From Trematomus loennbergii (taxonomy: Eukaryota > Chordata > Actinopteri > Perciformes > Nototheniidae): a stretch of 64,000 nucleotides of DNA. The translations under genes were made by a program, and so were the position numbers. Where the stretch lies: positions 152,501-216,500 of the forward strand of contig JAAOOA010000619.1 in NCBI GenBank assembly GCA_012861695.1, written 5' to 3'. Below, one piece after another: positions 43,224 through 56,200 of the stretch. The notes under the pieces are model-generated. The model made no database searches. It saw nothing but the letters and a program-made list of their open reading frames with translations, and was not told the DNA's origin. The number at the start of each line of letters is the position of its first letter. The first letter of the stretch is position 1.

Positions 43224-44148
43224 CAGGGGCGTCGCCTGGACCTGGAAACATTCGGGGCTGAGCCCACAGTGGCGGTGTAGGTACCAGAATCTGTTCGGGG
43301 TTCGTTACGCCGCTTACCAATGACGTCACGCATTGGCTGTACAGCAACCCAATAGGACATTTTACATGGCCAAATTCCGCAAAGAATATTACAAAATAAC
43401 AATAAACAGTACTGTAAACATTATGTAAATAACCCAATTTGTGTTCTGTGAAACTGAAAAGGATATTAGTGTTTTTTGTTACTTTTCGTTGGCTGTTGAC
43501 AGGAAGTTGTTGTTGCTATGGAAACAACATGACGGAGAAAAAAGTAATATCTTCTCCATATAAAGACGTAGAAAGTAAAGAATAACGTGGTGACCTACCA
43601 GATCTGTTACAATGAAGGCTCGATAATCAGCTCACGACATATAGGTGTGTCGTGTGTGTACAGAGTTATAAAGGTTGGTATAAAATCCTTGTTAAATCGG
43701 AGAATTAATTCGGGTTACGCCAGAGGTGGCGATATATGCTCCAAGTGGAAGCGATTCGCCATTAAATAAAAGAAGAAGAAGAAGAATTACGCCATCTGGT
43801 GTCACAAACAAACGTGTGCCTGCATTAGCTTTGTTACGGCAATGGATTGTGGGAGATTCTCATAACATGTGAGGATCTCTCGAGGGTAAGGTGCCTGTAT
43901 TATTTTGGTGGACAAAATGCATGTTTTTATTTTATAAGGACTATAACGTTTTGTTGTGTTTGTTTAGTTTAATGTTAATCGTTTAATGCTCACACAGCAG
44001 CATGTTTTTTGTGTTTGGCTATTGGTTTTATATGATTTATCAACGTGATCATCAATAGCTAATCTGAGCTAATAAGCTAATGGGAGAGCTGCTCCACACG
44101 ATGCCTCGACTACAAAGTCTTCCATGTTTCTACGCTTCTTCCTCTGTG

Positions 44149-44454
44149 TCACAGTTTCGGGAATATCAAGATCATTGCACAGGGCCTTGGTCTTGCTTTC
44201 TCGTCACTTCGGTAACTTTTCAGTGTGTTCTCAACTGCTGTTTTGTAATTTACTGCCTGCACCAAGTCAATTGTTTCTTTCTGCAGGTATTTGTGCAGGC
44301 CCTGAGTGGTTGAGAGCAGTGTCTGGAACAGGACAAGCATGTAGATGGTACTGCATTTGCAAAACTTGCTTTCCAGCCCCTTTGCCAGAGGGGCTGAAAG
44401 GCTCCCTAAAGTCTTGATCAAAGCAGGGAGGTTTTTGACATGCCCAGCGAACAA
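44149..44454 (-). pseudogene. hAT transposase C-terminal fragment
   Basis: The 101-codon frame includes LPALIKTLGSLSAPLAKGLE and TLLSTTQGLHKYLQKETIDL then VQAVNYKTAVENTL. This resembles the helical region after the catalytic Asp of ZMYM1-like hAT transposases. The frame then runs on into unrelated residues. It lies downstream of the zinc-finger part, in matching orientation. Confidence 0.65.
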
Positions 44455-45138
44455 GTTATTTGTCCCCTACCTCTAGCTGTTTCTGAAATGTTTGCAATCT
44501 CTAATGGTGGAGAAGAAAGAGTAGAGACACTCCAGGAGATCAACGCAGGTATGTGAGTTTTGTACACCAGTTTTTTTAAGTTTAATGTTTCACATTGCTT
44601 ATGAAAAATGTACTACCACTATACGATCACTGATGTTTTGTTGTTGACTGGACACTTATTTTTTAAAGAGATGGCATGTGAGGATCTCTTAAGCAATGAA
44701 GCTCACGTGTCCTTTTTATATGCTGTCCATTGAAATGCAGGAAAGTAATCACCAACTGTGAGTGATCTGTTGCCGAGGGGACACTACACCGGAGTTACAT
44801 AAGCAGAGGTAAAGTACTATTTTTGGGGGGAACTCTCCCAGGAAGATTTTTTTTAAATATTGAAGTTAAAAGCATCAATCTGGTGCACTTTGAGAGCAAC
44901 ATTAAGAGATCTATCCATCTCTCAACACCCATATGTAAAAAAAAATCTCAGAAACAGGTTTATTATTTAAAAACACTTGATTTTCCAATTAAATCATAAA
45001 CTATGTCAAATTATTAGAAGTTGTTAGTAATTAGATTAAACTGAAAAAAGGGATCACATTACCTTTCATTTGCTTCGTTTTTTCTCCCCATCATCACTCG
45101 CTGTCTTCACACTCTTTATTGTTTTGTAGGTGGAAGTG

Positions 45139-45681
45139 TTAGGCTAAATCGCCTTGGTTTGACCTTCGCAAATCGGTCGACGACCTCCCCATGGAGGGTG
45201 ACATGCCTGTATGCCAATTAATATTTTTTCCCCAACTCCAGAAAACCTGTTTTGAAGCTCCTCCAGCATTCTGTCGAGAACTGGAAAGAAGAGCCTTGTG
45301 TATGTTTGACTTTTCATGTTCTCGAAAATCCAATGCACGCTTCCAGTTTGTGTATCCTGAGGTGGTGAGGGTGTCCCTTTGATCCCTTGATTGCTTTGGT
45401 TTGCCATATAGTCTAAAACTAAAGCAGAATGCTGCATTGGCAGTTGTAGAATATTCAACCCATTTAAAAGTATCAAACCAACTTGGTTGAAATGATCTCT
45501 TTTGCTGGCCAAACATGCCGGATGGAAAACAGTGATGTCTCACTTGCCTTGGCCCTGTATCTGCAGTCCCTAAATCAGTTACCCATTGACTCTTGTCTGT
45601 TCTGATGTTCCTGTTCATTGTTGTTCTTATCTGTTGTATCTCCTTCTTGTGTGTCCCTTTCTCCTGTTCTCCTTTCTTCAT
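45139..45681 (-). pseudogene. hAT transposase N-terminal TTF-type zinc finger
   Basis: The 180-codon frame contains RSFQPSWFDTFKWVEYS, then AAFCFSFRLYGKP, then TTSGYTNWKRALDFREHEKS and HKALL. These are the landmarks of the TTF zinc finger at the start of ZMYM1-like hAT transposases. A cysteine expected at the CFSC position is Phe here. After the TTF the frame shifts (a second frame continues ...HIARLF) and no DDE core follows. Confidence 0.75.
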
Positions 45682-47045
45682 CCTCTACTATTTTTGGCTC
45701 ATCTGTGATGACTGTGTAGGTAAACACAAACAAGTATTTTAAATCAGTTTCCAGCTCTGTCAAATAAATGAATTTCAAGATACACAAATTTGTCTTCATT
45801 AAAATGAGTGTCACCACACTGTCACAAAATATATACTAACCAATTGAAAATAGTTAAATTGACATTGGAAACCTCTTGTAGATATCACTGTTAGTTATCT
45901 GCCAATAGGAGAGAATCATTCCTATACAAATGCAGTTTGAGTAATTCACTTAATATATTTACTTAACACTTTAATATAGTCATTTTCACGTAATACTCGA
46001 ATAGTCATCTTTCTGCATTCAAAACTAAGGAAAGCTGTACAATTTGACATGATAATGAGGAAAAAAGGCCTCCGACAATGCAGATTTTTTATCATATCAA
46101 TTTTAAGATGGGGGTCGAGGCTTAATATTTGGGAGCATAGTGTCCCTTGTCCCCTTTCAGGAGCCCTACTGGATTAGCTTTGATCTGAAATCTTTGTATA
46201 TAAAAAGCTTGTTAGCTGGCTGTCCATCTCATAATGTTCACATAGAAACTAGCTATCAATAGGAAATATCAATCAGAATTATAATTTCATGCAAAAATCT
46301 GTCACAAAAAGAGGTTGCACATTTAAATTCAGGTGTTATGGCAACGTCAGTGGCCAAACAGCCACATTTACTGCTGCAAATACGTTCAAACGTGCTGGCG
46401 ACAGTAAAGCAGTGGCATCTAGGCCACCATTTAAGCTGACTTTTCTCAGAAATACTGTCACATAACATCCATATATTTCAGTGCTAGTTTGATGCTTAGC
46501 TAAGCTAACTATGAAACACTTTAACTGACAGGACTCAGGATCAACTGTGTACTGTAAGGTAGCTTCTAGCTTCCTGTCGAACAGTAAGTCAACATTTCCC
46601 AGAGAGCTTTCTTTGAAATCACCAGGTAACGCTAAAAAACACAACATTTATACATACCTTGTTCACCTGGCTCAGGTGGTGGCTCTGGGGTTGTTGTGTG
46701 AGCCACCACTTGAGTATTGCCGTCTTTTTATTGAAAAAATGTCTAATGTCCATCTTCAGAATCTCCGCGTCCGGGCTGACAGTTTAAAGTTTAAACATTG
46801 TCACAGAGGAGAGGTACGTACCTGTCAGCCAATAAAACACGTTTATTTCCATGCAACTCTCTGATTGGTCTGGTGGTGTCTTGGCTTGCCTATGTTGCAT
46901 TCACTGAACACGGGAAATTACAAATCTGCCGTCCTATAGGTAAAGAAGTACGGTTAATGTATTATATTGAGGGAGAATTTGTCCGGGGCTAAAGAAAAAC
47001 ATCCGGGGCTAAAGCCCCGGATGCCTACCCCAGGCGACGCCACTG

Positions 47046-48691
47046 GGTTTTCAAACACGTTTTTCAGAGTCACAGACTGTGGTGTTCACAGAAGCAGAGT
47101 TAGTCACAGAATCAAACAGAGAGCCACAGGACAAAATGCTCATTAAAGCAATTTAACATAGTGGCCCTGTCCGATATAGAGCCAGATGCTGTGGTAATGC
47201 ACGGAGGTAGCTCATTACGGATTTCACCGGTGGATATCGATTTTATGGCTTTCCAAAATTTCCAGGATTATTCAGGTTCTTTGTGGTAACTGACAGATAA
47301 TACTTAGACTTAGCACTTTTTATTTGTGATGTGAAGCTATTTCTTAGCTGCCTAAAGCGTAGCCATTCTACCTCTGAGCCTGATTTCCTAGCCTTTGCCC
47401 AGGCCTTGTTTCTCTCATGTAGGAGACTAGATAAGTCAGCAGAAAACCAAGGGTTGTCTCGTCCCTTCACTCTAAATGTACGCAGGGGTGCATGTCTATC
47501 TATAATTTCCATAAAACCAAGATAAAATAAGACCATGCAGTTTCTACATCAGCACACAGATCGATTTTACCCCAATCAAAATCAAACAGATCATGAACAA
47601 AACCCTGCTCCACAAAATGTTTTTTGTCTCTCTTACTGATAATGCGAGGTTTAACCTTTTGGACTTTTGTGTCCCTAATTGTGGCTAGAACACAGTGTCA
47701 CTCACATCATTCGCAAATACTCCCACAGATAAGTATTTATGGGGAACATTAGTTAAAATGAGATCAATTAAGGAGGATTTATTTGGGGACTTAATGTTAG
47801 GGCGAGTAGGACTGTCTATAATCTGAGTAACATTCAGAGAGATACAAAGGTTTTTAAAATCCTCTGACACAGAAGTTAACCAGTCCCAATTAAAATCACC
47901 AAGCAGCACTATTTCCTTGTAGTCAAGTTGAGATAAAAGTTTGCCAATGAAGATAAAGAGTCCTTGACAGCTGAGGGGGGTCTGTAGCAGCCCACCACCA
48001 TGAGCTGTTGACCCTTTGCTACTTCAATATTTAAGGCTAAAAATTCTAGTTGTTTACTAATAGATTTGGAAACCATCTTGGTTACACAAAACTTATTTTT
48101 CACATAAATGGCAACGCCACCACCTTTTTTAGGACGGTCGGTACGATATACACTATAACCATTTAAGTAGATGTCAGAGGCCAAAATAGATTTATCTAGC
48201 CACGTTTCTGATAAGACAATGATATCAGCATCAGTCGAGCTCGCCCAAATGCGGACAAAATCTAACTTAGGTAACAGACTGCGCACATTTAAGTGAATGA
48301 ATCCCAACCCAGATCTAGAAATGAAATCAGCAGGAGTAGCTATCTGACTACTACTGCTACTGGGCGGTCCAGGGTTTAGTTGTACATTCCCTGATAGTAA
48401 TAATAGCAAAAAAAACAAGCACCTTTTCCTCTTAACCAACACACATACATTGTCATCTGCTTTAAAGTCACCAGCAAACTCTGCGAAAGTGAGATTAGAG
48501 CTCAAGAAGCAGTCCTGAAGAACCATCATAGCAGGCAAGTGAGAAAGACAAACATTTGTCGAACTGAATGTCTGTGACAAGGCAACCAGTAATTGTTTGT
48601 GTAACACATCCGTGGAAGCAGGCCCCAGCCCGAAGCGTGGAGCCACTCCGTCTCTCCGCGATGTCTCCGGGGTAAAAATCCTCCTCAGCAC
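47046..48691 (-). pseudogene. LINE B ORF N-terminal and endonuclease part
   Basis: Frame 48691-47909 has an N-terminal region of ~100 codons, a hydrophobic run followed by SGNVQLNPGP (48365-48394), and then the apurinic-type endonuclease: GFIHLNVRSLLPKLD, DIIVLSETWLD, GGGVAIYVKN, LMVVGCYRPPS. A frame change at 47909 leads to LLGDFNWDW and SLIDLILTNV (47909-47685). A further frame gives DRHAPLRTFRVKGRDNPWFS (47536-47243). The endonuclease would nick the target DNA. Two or more frameshifts inactivate it. Confidence 0.8.
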
Positions 48692-48935
48692 AGCCGTACT
48701 CTACAGTTGGGAGCAGGCCTCCGCAGATCGTAGACACCAGACAGGTGGAAAGCAGGCAGCCGGTGGAGCCGCTCCGTCTCTTCGCAACTTCTCCGGGGGA
48801 AAACCACCTCAGCACAGCCGTACTCGACAGGTGGGAGTAGGCCTCCGTAGACCGCAGACACCAGGACAGGACAGACCAACAGTGACACGGTCTCAACACG
48901 AATGACACGGTCTCTACACGAATGACACGGTCTCA
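48630..48935. repeat. Tandem repeats in LINE B 5' region
   Basis: Two copies of a ~115-bp unit (agcacagccgtactc at about 48687 and 48813) are followed by three copies of a short acacggtctc unit at 48895-48935. Repeated promoter units are common in LINE 5' UTRs. Confidence 0.7.
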
Positions 48936-48954
48936 CGATCTGATGACCATGAAA

Positions 48955-49133
48955 GCGAGAGTTATTTTCCACTCTTGTCTACTCATAGCCCACCCGCATC
49001 AATCCATGCCGGTTGATCAAGTTTGATAGTCCTATACCCCCACCCTAACCTTCCCTTATATTGTAAAGTGATTTTGAGTCCTTGAAAAGCCCTATAAAAA
49101 TATAATGTATTATTATTATTATTATTATTATGA
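48955..49133 (+). mobile_element. LINE fragment A, right piece with (TTA)n tail
   Basis: attgtaaagtgattttgagt ... ccctataaaaatataatgta and (TTA)n is a classic fish LINE or SINE 3' end. It pairs with the short piece at 39536-39577 across the LINE B insertion. Confidence 0.6.
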
Positions 49134-49139
49134 TTATAC

Positions 49140-49500
49140 TGACAGGTTTCAGATCTTGCTGTGTAAAATAATCTTCCTGAGAGGTGTCACGTGTGATGTC
49201 GTCTGTGTGGTCTACAGTGAATGTCTTCCTGACAGCAACAGGTGATAAGAATCAAAGGTTCCCATAGGATCCCATAGGAAATGCATGCGGGTCATTTTTG
49301 ACCCACTTATGGAAGCTTGGGGTAGCAATACAAAAACTACAATTTCTTAAAATGTAAATTTAAAATTTGAATGGCATGATATCCAAAACATTTTTTTTGA
49401 GGAATAGCTGGAATATGAAATATAACAATTTTTAATTACAAAGATACTTCAAGAAAACCACCTCACCGGGTCAAAAAAGACCCACTTATGCATCTAAGGG
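49140..49500. mobile_element. Right part of the split MITE-like element
   Basis: Contains gcgggtcatttttgaccc at about 49287 and ends gacccacttatgcatctaag. These pair with the left part at 39303-39362. Confidence 0.6.
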
Positions 49501-49765
49501 TCAGTCATTATAAAACACTTATTAATGCCTTATTCTACATGACCATATTCTACAAGTAATAAGCCATTAGTTGAGAGTTTTTCCTCAATAACCCTCTCAT
49601 TAGTGCTTATTGATTGTAAGTAAGGAAGTTGTTGTACATGAGTCTTAATATGCTCAATATGGGCCTAATAAGGCAGCAGTACCACAAGAATAGTAATTCT
49701 CCCATAATAACACTTAACAGATATGATCTATTATTATGTAACAAGACATGAAACTATAAGTGTTA
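49501..49765. repeat. Dispersed MITE-like repeat
   Basis: acttattaatgccttattct and the following tacaagtaataagccattag style belong to a common fish AT-rich repeat. No coding sequence. Confidence 0.45.
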
Positions 49766-50252
49766 ATTGTGTCTAAATAACTCAAAATGAAGTATTTCTA
49801 TCTAAGGATATGTTTTGGGGTGTTGACAGTTCAGCTACCAATAGCAAGGTGATATTGACCTGTATGTTTCATATGTATTACATTGTTATTTATTAAAGTT
49901 AATATACCAGAAGTCATGTTCAGGTTGGGAGTCACACTTTAGTTTCTGTTGATTTATTTATAATTGGGTTTCTTTATAATTTGTGTTTGTGCTATGTTTG
50001 AATTCAAAGATGTTTTTTTCTGCACATTTTGCAATAACTTGTTGATAAATGAGTGTGTGAACGGTGTGTGTGTAGAAAGCTTCAGCATATAGAGAGGAAG
50101 GAATGTGGACGCTTTGGTTTCTGTAAGAGATTTCTGCTGAGAGAGGAGGAGAACAATATCATGGAGATAAAGACATTTGAGACAATTCCAACATTTTAGG
50201 AAAACTGTCGAAATAATCAAATATAAAATACGACGAGTAAAGTTAAATAAAA
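49766..50252. other. AT-rich spacer before the satellite
   Basis: No gene or recognised repeat. The minus-strand 103-codon frame here has no motif. Confidence 0.4.
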
Positions 50253-53200
50253 CTAATCTGAGCAATACTCTATGTAATAATAAAATCTGAGTAATACTCT
50301 ATTAATAATAATAATTAATCTGAGCAATACTCTATGTAATAATAATAATCTGAGCAATACTCTATGTAATAATAACTAATCTGAGCAATACTCTATGTAA
50401 TAATAATTAATCTGAGCAATACTCTATGTAATAATAACAAATCTGAGCAATACTCTATGTAATAATAAACATCTGAGCAATACTCTATGTAATAATAATT
50501 AATCTGAGCAATACTCTATGTAATAATAATAATCTGAGCAATACTCTATGTAATAATACAAATCTGAGCAATACTCTATAATAATAATAACTAATCTGAG
50601 TAATACTCTATGTAATAATAATAATCTGAGCAATACTCTATGTAATAATAATAACTAATCTGAGCAATACTCTATGTAATAATAATAATTAATCTGAGCA
50701 ATACTCTATGTAATAATAACTAATCTGAGCAATACTCTATGTAATAATAATAATCTGAGCAATACTCTATGTAATAATAATAAAATCTGAGCAATACTCT
50801 ATGTAATAATAACAAAATCTGAGCAATACTCTATGTAATAATAATAACTAATCTGAGCAATACTCTGTAATAATAATTAATCTGAGCAATACTCTATTAT
50901 AATAATAATTAATCTGAGCAATACTCTATGTAATAATAATTAATCTGAGCAATACTCTATGTAATAATAATTAATCTGAGCAATACTCTATGTAATAATA
51001 ATTAATCTGAGCAATACTCTATGTAATAATAATAATTAATCTGAGCAATACTCTATGTATAATAATAACTAATCTGAGCAATACTCTATATATAATAATA
51101 ACTAATCTGAGCAATATCTATGTAATAATAAGTAATCTGAGCAATACTCTATGTAATAATAATAATAATCTGAGCAATACTCTATATAATAATAATAATA
51201 ATCTGAGCAATACTCTATGTAATAATAATAATCTGAGCAATACTCTATGTAATAATAATAATCTGAGCAATACTCTATGTAATAATAACTAATCTGAGCA
51301 ATACTCTATGTAATAATAAATAATCTGAGCAATACTCTATGTAATAATAATAATCTGAGCAATACTCTATGTATAATAATAATTAATCTGAGCAATACTC
51401 TATGTAATAATAATAATCTGAGCAATACTCTATGTAATAATAATAATCTGAGCAATACTCTATGTAAAATAATAAAATCTGAGCAATACTCTATATAATA
51501 ATAATAATAATCTGAGCAATATCTATGTAATAATAAGTAATCTGAGTAATACTCTATGTAATAATAATTAATCTGAGCAATACTCTATAATAATAATAAC
51601 TAATCTGAGTAATACTCTATGTAATAATAATAATCTGAGCAATACTCTATGTAATAATAATAATCTGAGCAATACTCTATGTAATAATAACTAATCTGCA
51701 ATACTCTATGTAATAATAATTAATCTGAGCAATACTCTATGTAATAATAATAATAATCTGAGCAATACTCTATGTAATAATAATAATCTGAGCAATACTC
51801 TATGTAATAATAATAATCTGAGCAATACTCTATGTAATAATAACTAATCTGAGCAATACTCTATGTAATAATAATTAATCTGAGCAATACTCTATGTAAT
51901 AATAATTAATCTGAGCAATACTCTATGTAATAATAACTAATCTGAGCAATACTCTATGTAATAATAATTAATCTGAGCAATACTCTATGTAATAATAATT
52001 AATCTGAGCAATACTCTATGTAATAATAAATTAATCTGAGCAATACTCTATGTAATAATAACAAATTGAGCAATACTCTATGTAATAATAATTAATCTGA
52101 GCAATACTCTATGTAATAATAAATAATCTGAGCAATACTCTATGTAATAATAACAAATCTGAGCAATACTCTATGTAATAATAATTAATCTGAGCAATAC
52201 TCTATGTAATAATAATAATCTGAGCAATACTCTATGTAATAAACAAATCTGAGCAATACTCTATGTAATAATAACTAATCTGAGCAATACTCTATGTAAT
52301 AATAAAAATCTGAGCAATACTCTATGTAATATAACAATCTGAGCAATACTCTATGTAATAATAATTAATCTGAGCAATACTCTATGTAATAATAAACTAA
52401 TCTGAGCAATACTCTATGTAATAATAATAATCTGAGCAATACTCTATGTAATAATAATTAATCTGAGCAATACTCTATGTAATAATAATAATTAATCTGA
52501 GCAATACTCTATGTAATAATAATAATAATCTGAGCAATACTCTATGTAATAATAACTAATCTGAGCAATACTCTATGTAATAATAATTAATCTGAGCAAT
52601 ACTCTATGTAAAATAAAATAATCTGAGCAATACTCTATGTAATAATAACAATCTGAGCAATACTCTATGTAATAATAATTAATCTGAGCAATACTCTATG
52701 TAATAATAAATAATCTGAGCAATACTCTATGTAATAATAACTAATCTGAGCAATACTATATAATAATAATAACTAATCTGAGTAATACTCTATGTAATAA
52801 TAATAATCTGAGCAATACTCTATGTAATAATAATACTAATCTGAGCAATACTCTATGTAATAATAATAATTAATCTGAGCAATACTCTATGTAATAATAA
52901 TAACTAATCTGAGCAATACTCTATGTAATAATAATATAATCTGAGCAATACTCTATGTAATAATAATAAAATCTGAGCAATACTCTATGTAATAATAACA
53001 AATCTGAGCAATACTCTATGTAATAATAATTAATCTGAGCAATACTCTATGTAATAATAATAATAATCTGAGCAATACTCTATGTAATAATAATAATCTG
53101 AGCAATACTCTATGTAATAATAATTAATCTGAGCAATACTCTATGTAATAATAACAAATCTGAGCAATACTCTATGTAATAATAAATAATCTGAGCAATA

Positions 53201-56200
53201 CTCTATGTAATAATAACTAATCTGAGCAATACTCTATGTAAATAACTAATCTGAGCAATACTCTATGTAATAATAATAATCTGAGCAATACTCTATGTAA
53301 TAATAAATAATCTGAGCAATACTCTATGTAATAATAACTAATCTGAGCAATACTCTATGTAATAATAAAATCTGAGCAATACTCTATGTAATAATAAATA
53401 ATCTGAGCAATACTCTATGTAATAATAACTAATCTGAGCAATACTCTATGTAATAATAACAAATCTGAGCAATACTCTATGTAATAATAATTAATCTGAG
53501 CAATACTCTATGTAATAATAACTAATCTGAGCAATACTCTATGTAATAATAATTAATCTGAGCAATACTCTATGTAATAAATAATCTGAGCAATACTCTA
53601 TGTAATAATAACTAATCTGAGCAATACTCTATGTAATAATAATTAATCTGAGCAATACTCTATAATAATAATAATTAATCTGAGCAATACTCTATGTAAT
53701 AATAACTAATCTGAGCAATACTCTATGTAATAATAATTAATCTGAGCATAATCTATCTAATAATAATTAATCTGAGCAATACTCTATGTAATAATAAATA
53801 ATCTGAGCAATACTCTATGTAATAATAATTAATCTGAGCAATACTCTATGTAATAATAATTAATCTGAGCAATACTCTATGTAATAATAATTAATCTGAG
53901 CAATACTCTATGTAATAATAAATAATCTGAGCAATACTCTATGTATAATAAATAATCTGAGCAATACTCTATGTAATAATAATAATCTGAATAATATTAT
54001 CTAATAATAATAATCTGAGCAATACTCTATTAATAATAATAATTAATCTGAGCAATACTCTATGTAATAATAATAATTAATCTGAGCAATACTCTATGTA
54101 ATAATAATTAATCTGAGCAATACTATATGTAATAATAATTAATCTGAGCAATACTCTATGTAATAATAATAATCTGAGCAATACTCTATGTAATAATAAT
54201 TAATCTGAGCAATACTCTATGTAATAATAACTAATCTGAGCAATACTCTATGTAATAATAAAATTAATCTGAGCAATACTCTATGTAATAATAATTAATC
54301 TGAGCAATACTCTATGTAATAATAATAATCTGAGCAATACTCTATGTAATAATAACAAATCTGAGCAATACTCTATATAATAATTAATCTGAGCAATACT
54401 CTATGTAATAATAAAATTAATCTGAGCAATACTCTATGTAATAATAATAATAATCTGAGCAATACTCTATGTAATAATAATTAATCTGAGCAATACTATG
54501 TAATAATAATTAATCTGAGCAATACTCTATGTAATAATAACTAATCTGAGCAATACTCTATGTAATAATAATTAATCTGAGCAATACTCTATGTAATAAT
54601 AATAATAATCTGAGCAATACTCTATGTAATAATAAAATCTGAGCAATACTCTATGTAATAATAATTAATCTGAGCATACTCTATGTAATAATAATATCTG
54701 AGCAATACTCTATGTAATAATAATTAATCTGAGCAATACTCTATGTAATAATAATAATCTGAGCAATACTCTATGTAATAATAATAATTAATCTGAGCAA
54801 TACTCTATGTAATAATAAAATAATCGAGCAATACTCTATGTAATAATAACTAATCTGAGCAATACTCTATGTAATAATAATTAATCTGAGCAATACTATG
54901 TAATAATAACTAATCTGAGCAATACTCTATGTAATAATAAAATCTGAGCAATACTCTATGTAATAATAATTAATCTGAGCATACCTATGTAATAATAAAT
55001 AATCTGAGCAATACTCTATGTAATAATAACAAATCTGAGCAATACTCTATATATAATAATAATAATCTGAGCATACTCTATGTAATAATAATTAATCTGA
55101 GCAATACTCTATGTAATAATAATAACTAATCTGAGTCAATACTCTATGTAATAATAATAATTACTCTGAGCAATACTCTATGTAATAATAATAACTAATC
55201 TGAGTAATACTCTATGTAATAATAATAATAATCAGCAATACTCTATGTAATAATAATAAAAATCTGAGCAATACTCTATGTAATAATAACTAATCTGAGC
55301 AATACTCTATGTAAATAATAATAATCTGAGCAATACTCTATGTAATAATAATATAATCTGAGCAATACTCTATGTAATAATAAATAATCTGAGCAATACT
55401 CTATGTAATAATAACTAATCTGAGCAATACTCTATGTAATAATAACAAATCTGAGCATACTCTATGTAATAATAAATCTGAGCAATACTCTATGTAATAA
55501 TAACTAATCTGAGCAATACTCTATGTAATAATAACTAATCTGAGCAATACTCTATGTAATAATAATAATTAATCTGAGCAATACTCTATGTAATAATAAA
55601 TAATCTGAGCATACTCTATGTAATAATAACTAATCTGAGCAATACTCTATGTAATAATAACTAATCTGAGCAATACTCTATGTAATAATAATAATCTGAG
55701 CAATACTCTATGTAATAATAACTAATCTGAGCAATACTCTATGTAATAATAACTATCTGAGCAATACTCTATGTAATAATAATAATTAATCTGAGCAATA
55801 CTCTATGTAATAATAAATAATCTGAGCAATACTCTATGTAATAATAACTAATCTGAGCAATACTCTATGTAATAATAACAAAATCTGAGCAATACTCTAT
55901 GTAATAATAAATACTGAGCAATACTCTATGTAATAATAAACTAATCTGAGCAATACTCTATGTAATAATAACTAATCTGAGCAATACTCTATGTAATAAT
56001 AATAATTAATCTGAGCAATACTCTATGTAATAATAAATAATCTGAGCAATACTCTATGTAAAATAACTAATCTGAGCAATACTCTATGTAATAATAACAA
56101 ATCTGAGCAATACTCTATGTAATAATAATAATCTGAGCAATACTCTATGTAATAATAAATAATCTGAGCAATACTCTATGTAATAATAAGTAATCTGAAT

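Larger units (their letters stand above)
43224..47045 (-). mobile_element. hAT element with ZMYM1-like transposase remains
   Basis: 3.8 kb with ends caggggcgtcgcctgg and ccaggcgacgccactg and an 8-bp target duplication. The transposase runs on the minus strand (45681 to 44149) and lacks most of its middle. 43590-43790 holds a LINE or SINE tail with (GAA)n. 45820-47000 is noncoding 5' sequence on that strand. Confidence 0.85.
39578..48950 (-). mobile_element. LINE B, near-complete Jockey-superfamily LINE, minus strand
   Basis: Reading leftward: a 5' region with ~110-bp tandem duplicates (48630-48850), an ORF with endonuclease (48691 to about 47240), RT and C-terminal region (43223-42940 and 41050-39753), and a 3' end with gatctcaatgggatacacct-type sequence and a (GAAAT)n tail at 39578-39600. 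Removal of two insertions (41051-42933 and 43224-47045) leaves ~3.7 kb in the right order. The group is L2/CR1/Rex1-like by motif. Several frameshifts and stops show that it is dead. Confidence 0.85.

Noticed and set aside
45191..45382. 63-codon plus frame
   Set aside because: It is the antisense shadow of the hAT zinc-finger fragment.
39753..48691. Two separate minus-strand LINEs instead of one
   Set aside because: The pieces join in the expected domain order, and both interruptions have target duplications or matching ends, so one split LINE is simpler.
48597..48905. 102-codon plus frame
   Set aside because: It is antisense to the repeated 5' region of LINE B.
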